Of a stretch of DNA of 5,440 nt, positions 5,056 through 5,440 are shown in pieces. The DNA comes from Betaproteobacteria bacterium (lineage in GTDB: Bacteria; Pseudomonadota; Gammaproteobacteria; Burkholderiales; SG8-39): NCBI GenBank assembly GCA_947467405.1, contig CANIIN010000226.1, positions 1 through 5,440 on the forward strand, read 5' to 3'. Made by a program: the position numbers and the translations under genes. The notes under the pieces were generated by a model. It had not been told where the DNA came from. It did not search any database and was given only the letters and a program-made list of their open reading frames with translations. Numbering within the stretch: position 1 is the first letter of the stretch; every line of letters begins with the position of its first letter.

Positions 5056-5078
5056 TCAGCCGCCGCACTGGCCAGCCG

Positions 5079-5440
5079 TTACAGCACGTACCTCGCCAGA
5101 TCCTCGCTTGCCGCGAGATCCTTCAAGCGCAAATCCACATAGGCCGCATCGACCTTCAGCGCCGTTTCGCCGCCGGCCTTGCCGGCCGAGAAAGACACTT
5201 CCTCGAGCAGCTTTTCCATCACGGTGTAAAGGCGGCGCGCGCCGATGTTCTCGGTCTTCTCGTTCACCGACCAGGCGATCTCGGCCATGCGCTGGATGCC
5301 ATCGGGCTGGAACTCGACAGTCAAGCCATCGGTGCCGAGCAACGCCACGTACTGAACGGTGAGGCAGGCGTCCGTCGAGGTCAGGATGCGCTCGAAGTCC
5401 GATACCGTCAGCGAATCGAGTTCGACGCGGATGGGAAAGC
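5079..5440 (-). CDS. hslU: HslU, ATPase subunit of the HslUV protease (C-terminal part)
   Basis: The last 119 codons of hslU; the 5' part lies beyond the right edge. HslU is a hexameric AAA+ unfoldase that feeds proteins into the HslV peptidase in the cytosol and is normally heat-induced. The visible part begins FPIRVELDSLTVSDFERIL and contains TSTDACLTVQY. The sensor-2 stretch is NEKTENIGARRLYTVMEKLL, with the arginine pair that contacts ATP. The end is SEDLARYVL. The extreme C-terminal tail of HslU is known to dock between HslV subunits and activate them, and this tail fits the family form. The frame is open from the stop at 5079-5081 to the window edge, so a start inside the window, such as the GTG at 5346-5348, would be false. 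hslV is expected just beyond the edge, upstream of hslU. Confidence 0.96.
   Translation of the reverse strand, partial: FPIRVELDSLTVSDFERILTSTDACLTVQYVALLGTDGLTVEFQPDGIQRMAEIAWSVNEKTENIGARRLYTVMEKLLEEVSFSAGKAGGETALKVDAAYVDLRLKDLAASEDLARYVL

Noticed and set aside
5346..5348. GTG as the start of a short 89-residue gene at the right edge
   Set aside because: The frame stays open to the window end and the upstream codons encode conserved HslU sequence, so it is an internal valine of hslU.
4991..5362. Plus-strand open frame of 123 codons opposite hslU
   Set aside because: It has an Arg/Pro/Ser-rich translation typical of an antisense frame in high-GC DNA, and it overlaps a certain gene.
1..5440. 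CRISPR arrays, tRNA or rRNA genes, transposases, riboswitches
   Set aside because: No regularly spaced direct repeats, tRNA-like cloverleaf, transposase motif or known riboswitch core could be seen by eye on either strand.

Overview
The window looks like chromosomal DNA of a betaproteobacterium, probably order Burkholderiales. The GC content is high, codon third positions are G/C-rich, and the recognisable proteins (arginine-sensitive-type ArgB, SlmA, HslU, a small Hsp20, a sigma factor/zinc-finger pair) are of betaproteobacterial type. From memory, and not checked here, hslU, argB, a pyrimidine nucleotidase and slmA lie near one another in many Burkholderiales. No plasmid, phage or insertion-sequence backbone is visible.

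Layout, left to right: slmA (-), a nucleoid-occlusion TetR-family protein; a HAD pyrimidine 5'-nucleotidase (-); a small M15-type zinc peptidase (+); argB (-); an intergenic stretch with the argB promoter and hsp20 terminator hairpins; hsp20 (-); a 175-bp divergent control region; a sigma-70/ECF-type sigma factor (+) followed after 5 bp by a small zinc-finger anti-sigma-like protein (+); a shared hairpin; a secreted PCu(A)C-type copper chaperone (-); and the C-terminal 119 codons of hslU (-), which runs off the right edge.

Functionally the right half groups protein quality control and stress genes: the HslU unfoldase, Hsp20 holdase, a sigma/anti-sigma pair and a periplasmic copper chaperone. 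The left half is housekeeping: arginine biosynthesis, nucleotide clean-up and division-site control. The M15 peptidase interrupts the minus-strand run there and looks like an insertion or an orphan lytic enzyme.

The strongest regulatory signal is a near-consensus heat-shock (sigma-32) promoter, CTTGAAA-N13-CCCCACCT, upstream of hsp20. Next to it, in the same divergent region, is a perfect 7-bp inverted repeat, GTTCGCA-N9-TGCGAAC, on the side facing the sigma factor gene. The sigma factor itself has only a TTG start available and no properly spaced ribosome binding site. No clearly new system is proven. The best candidates for follow-up are the sigma/zinc-finger module with its control region, the M15 gene, and the copper chaperone with a His/Met tail placed directly behind hslU.
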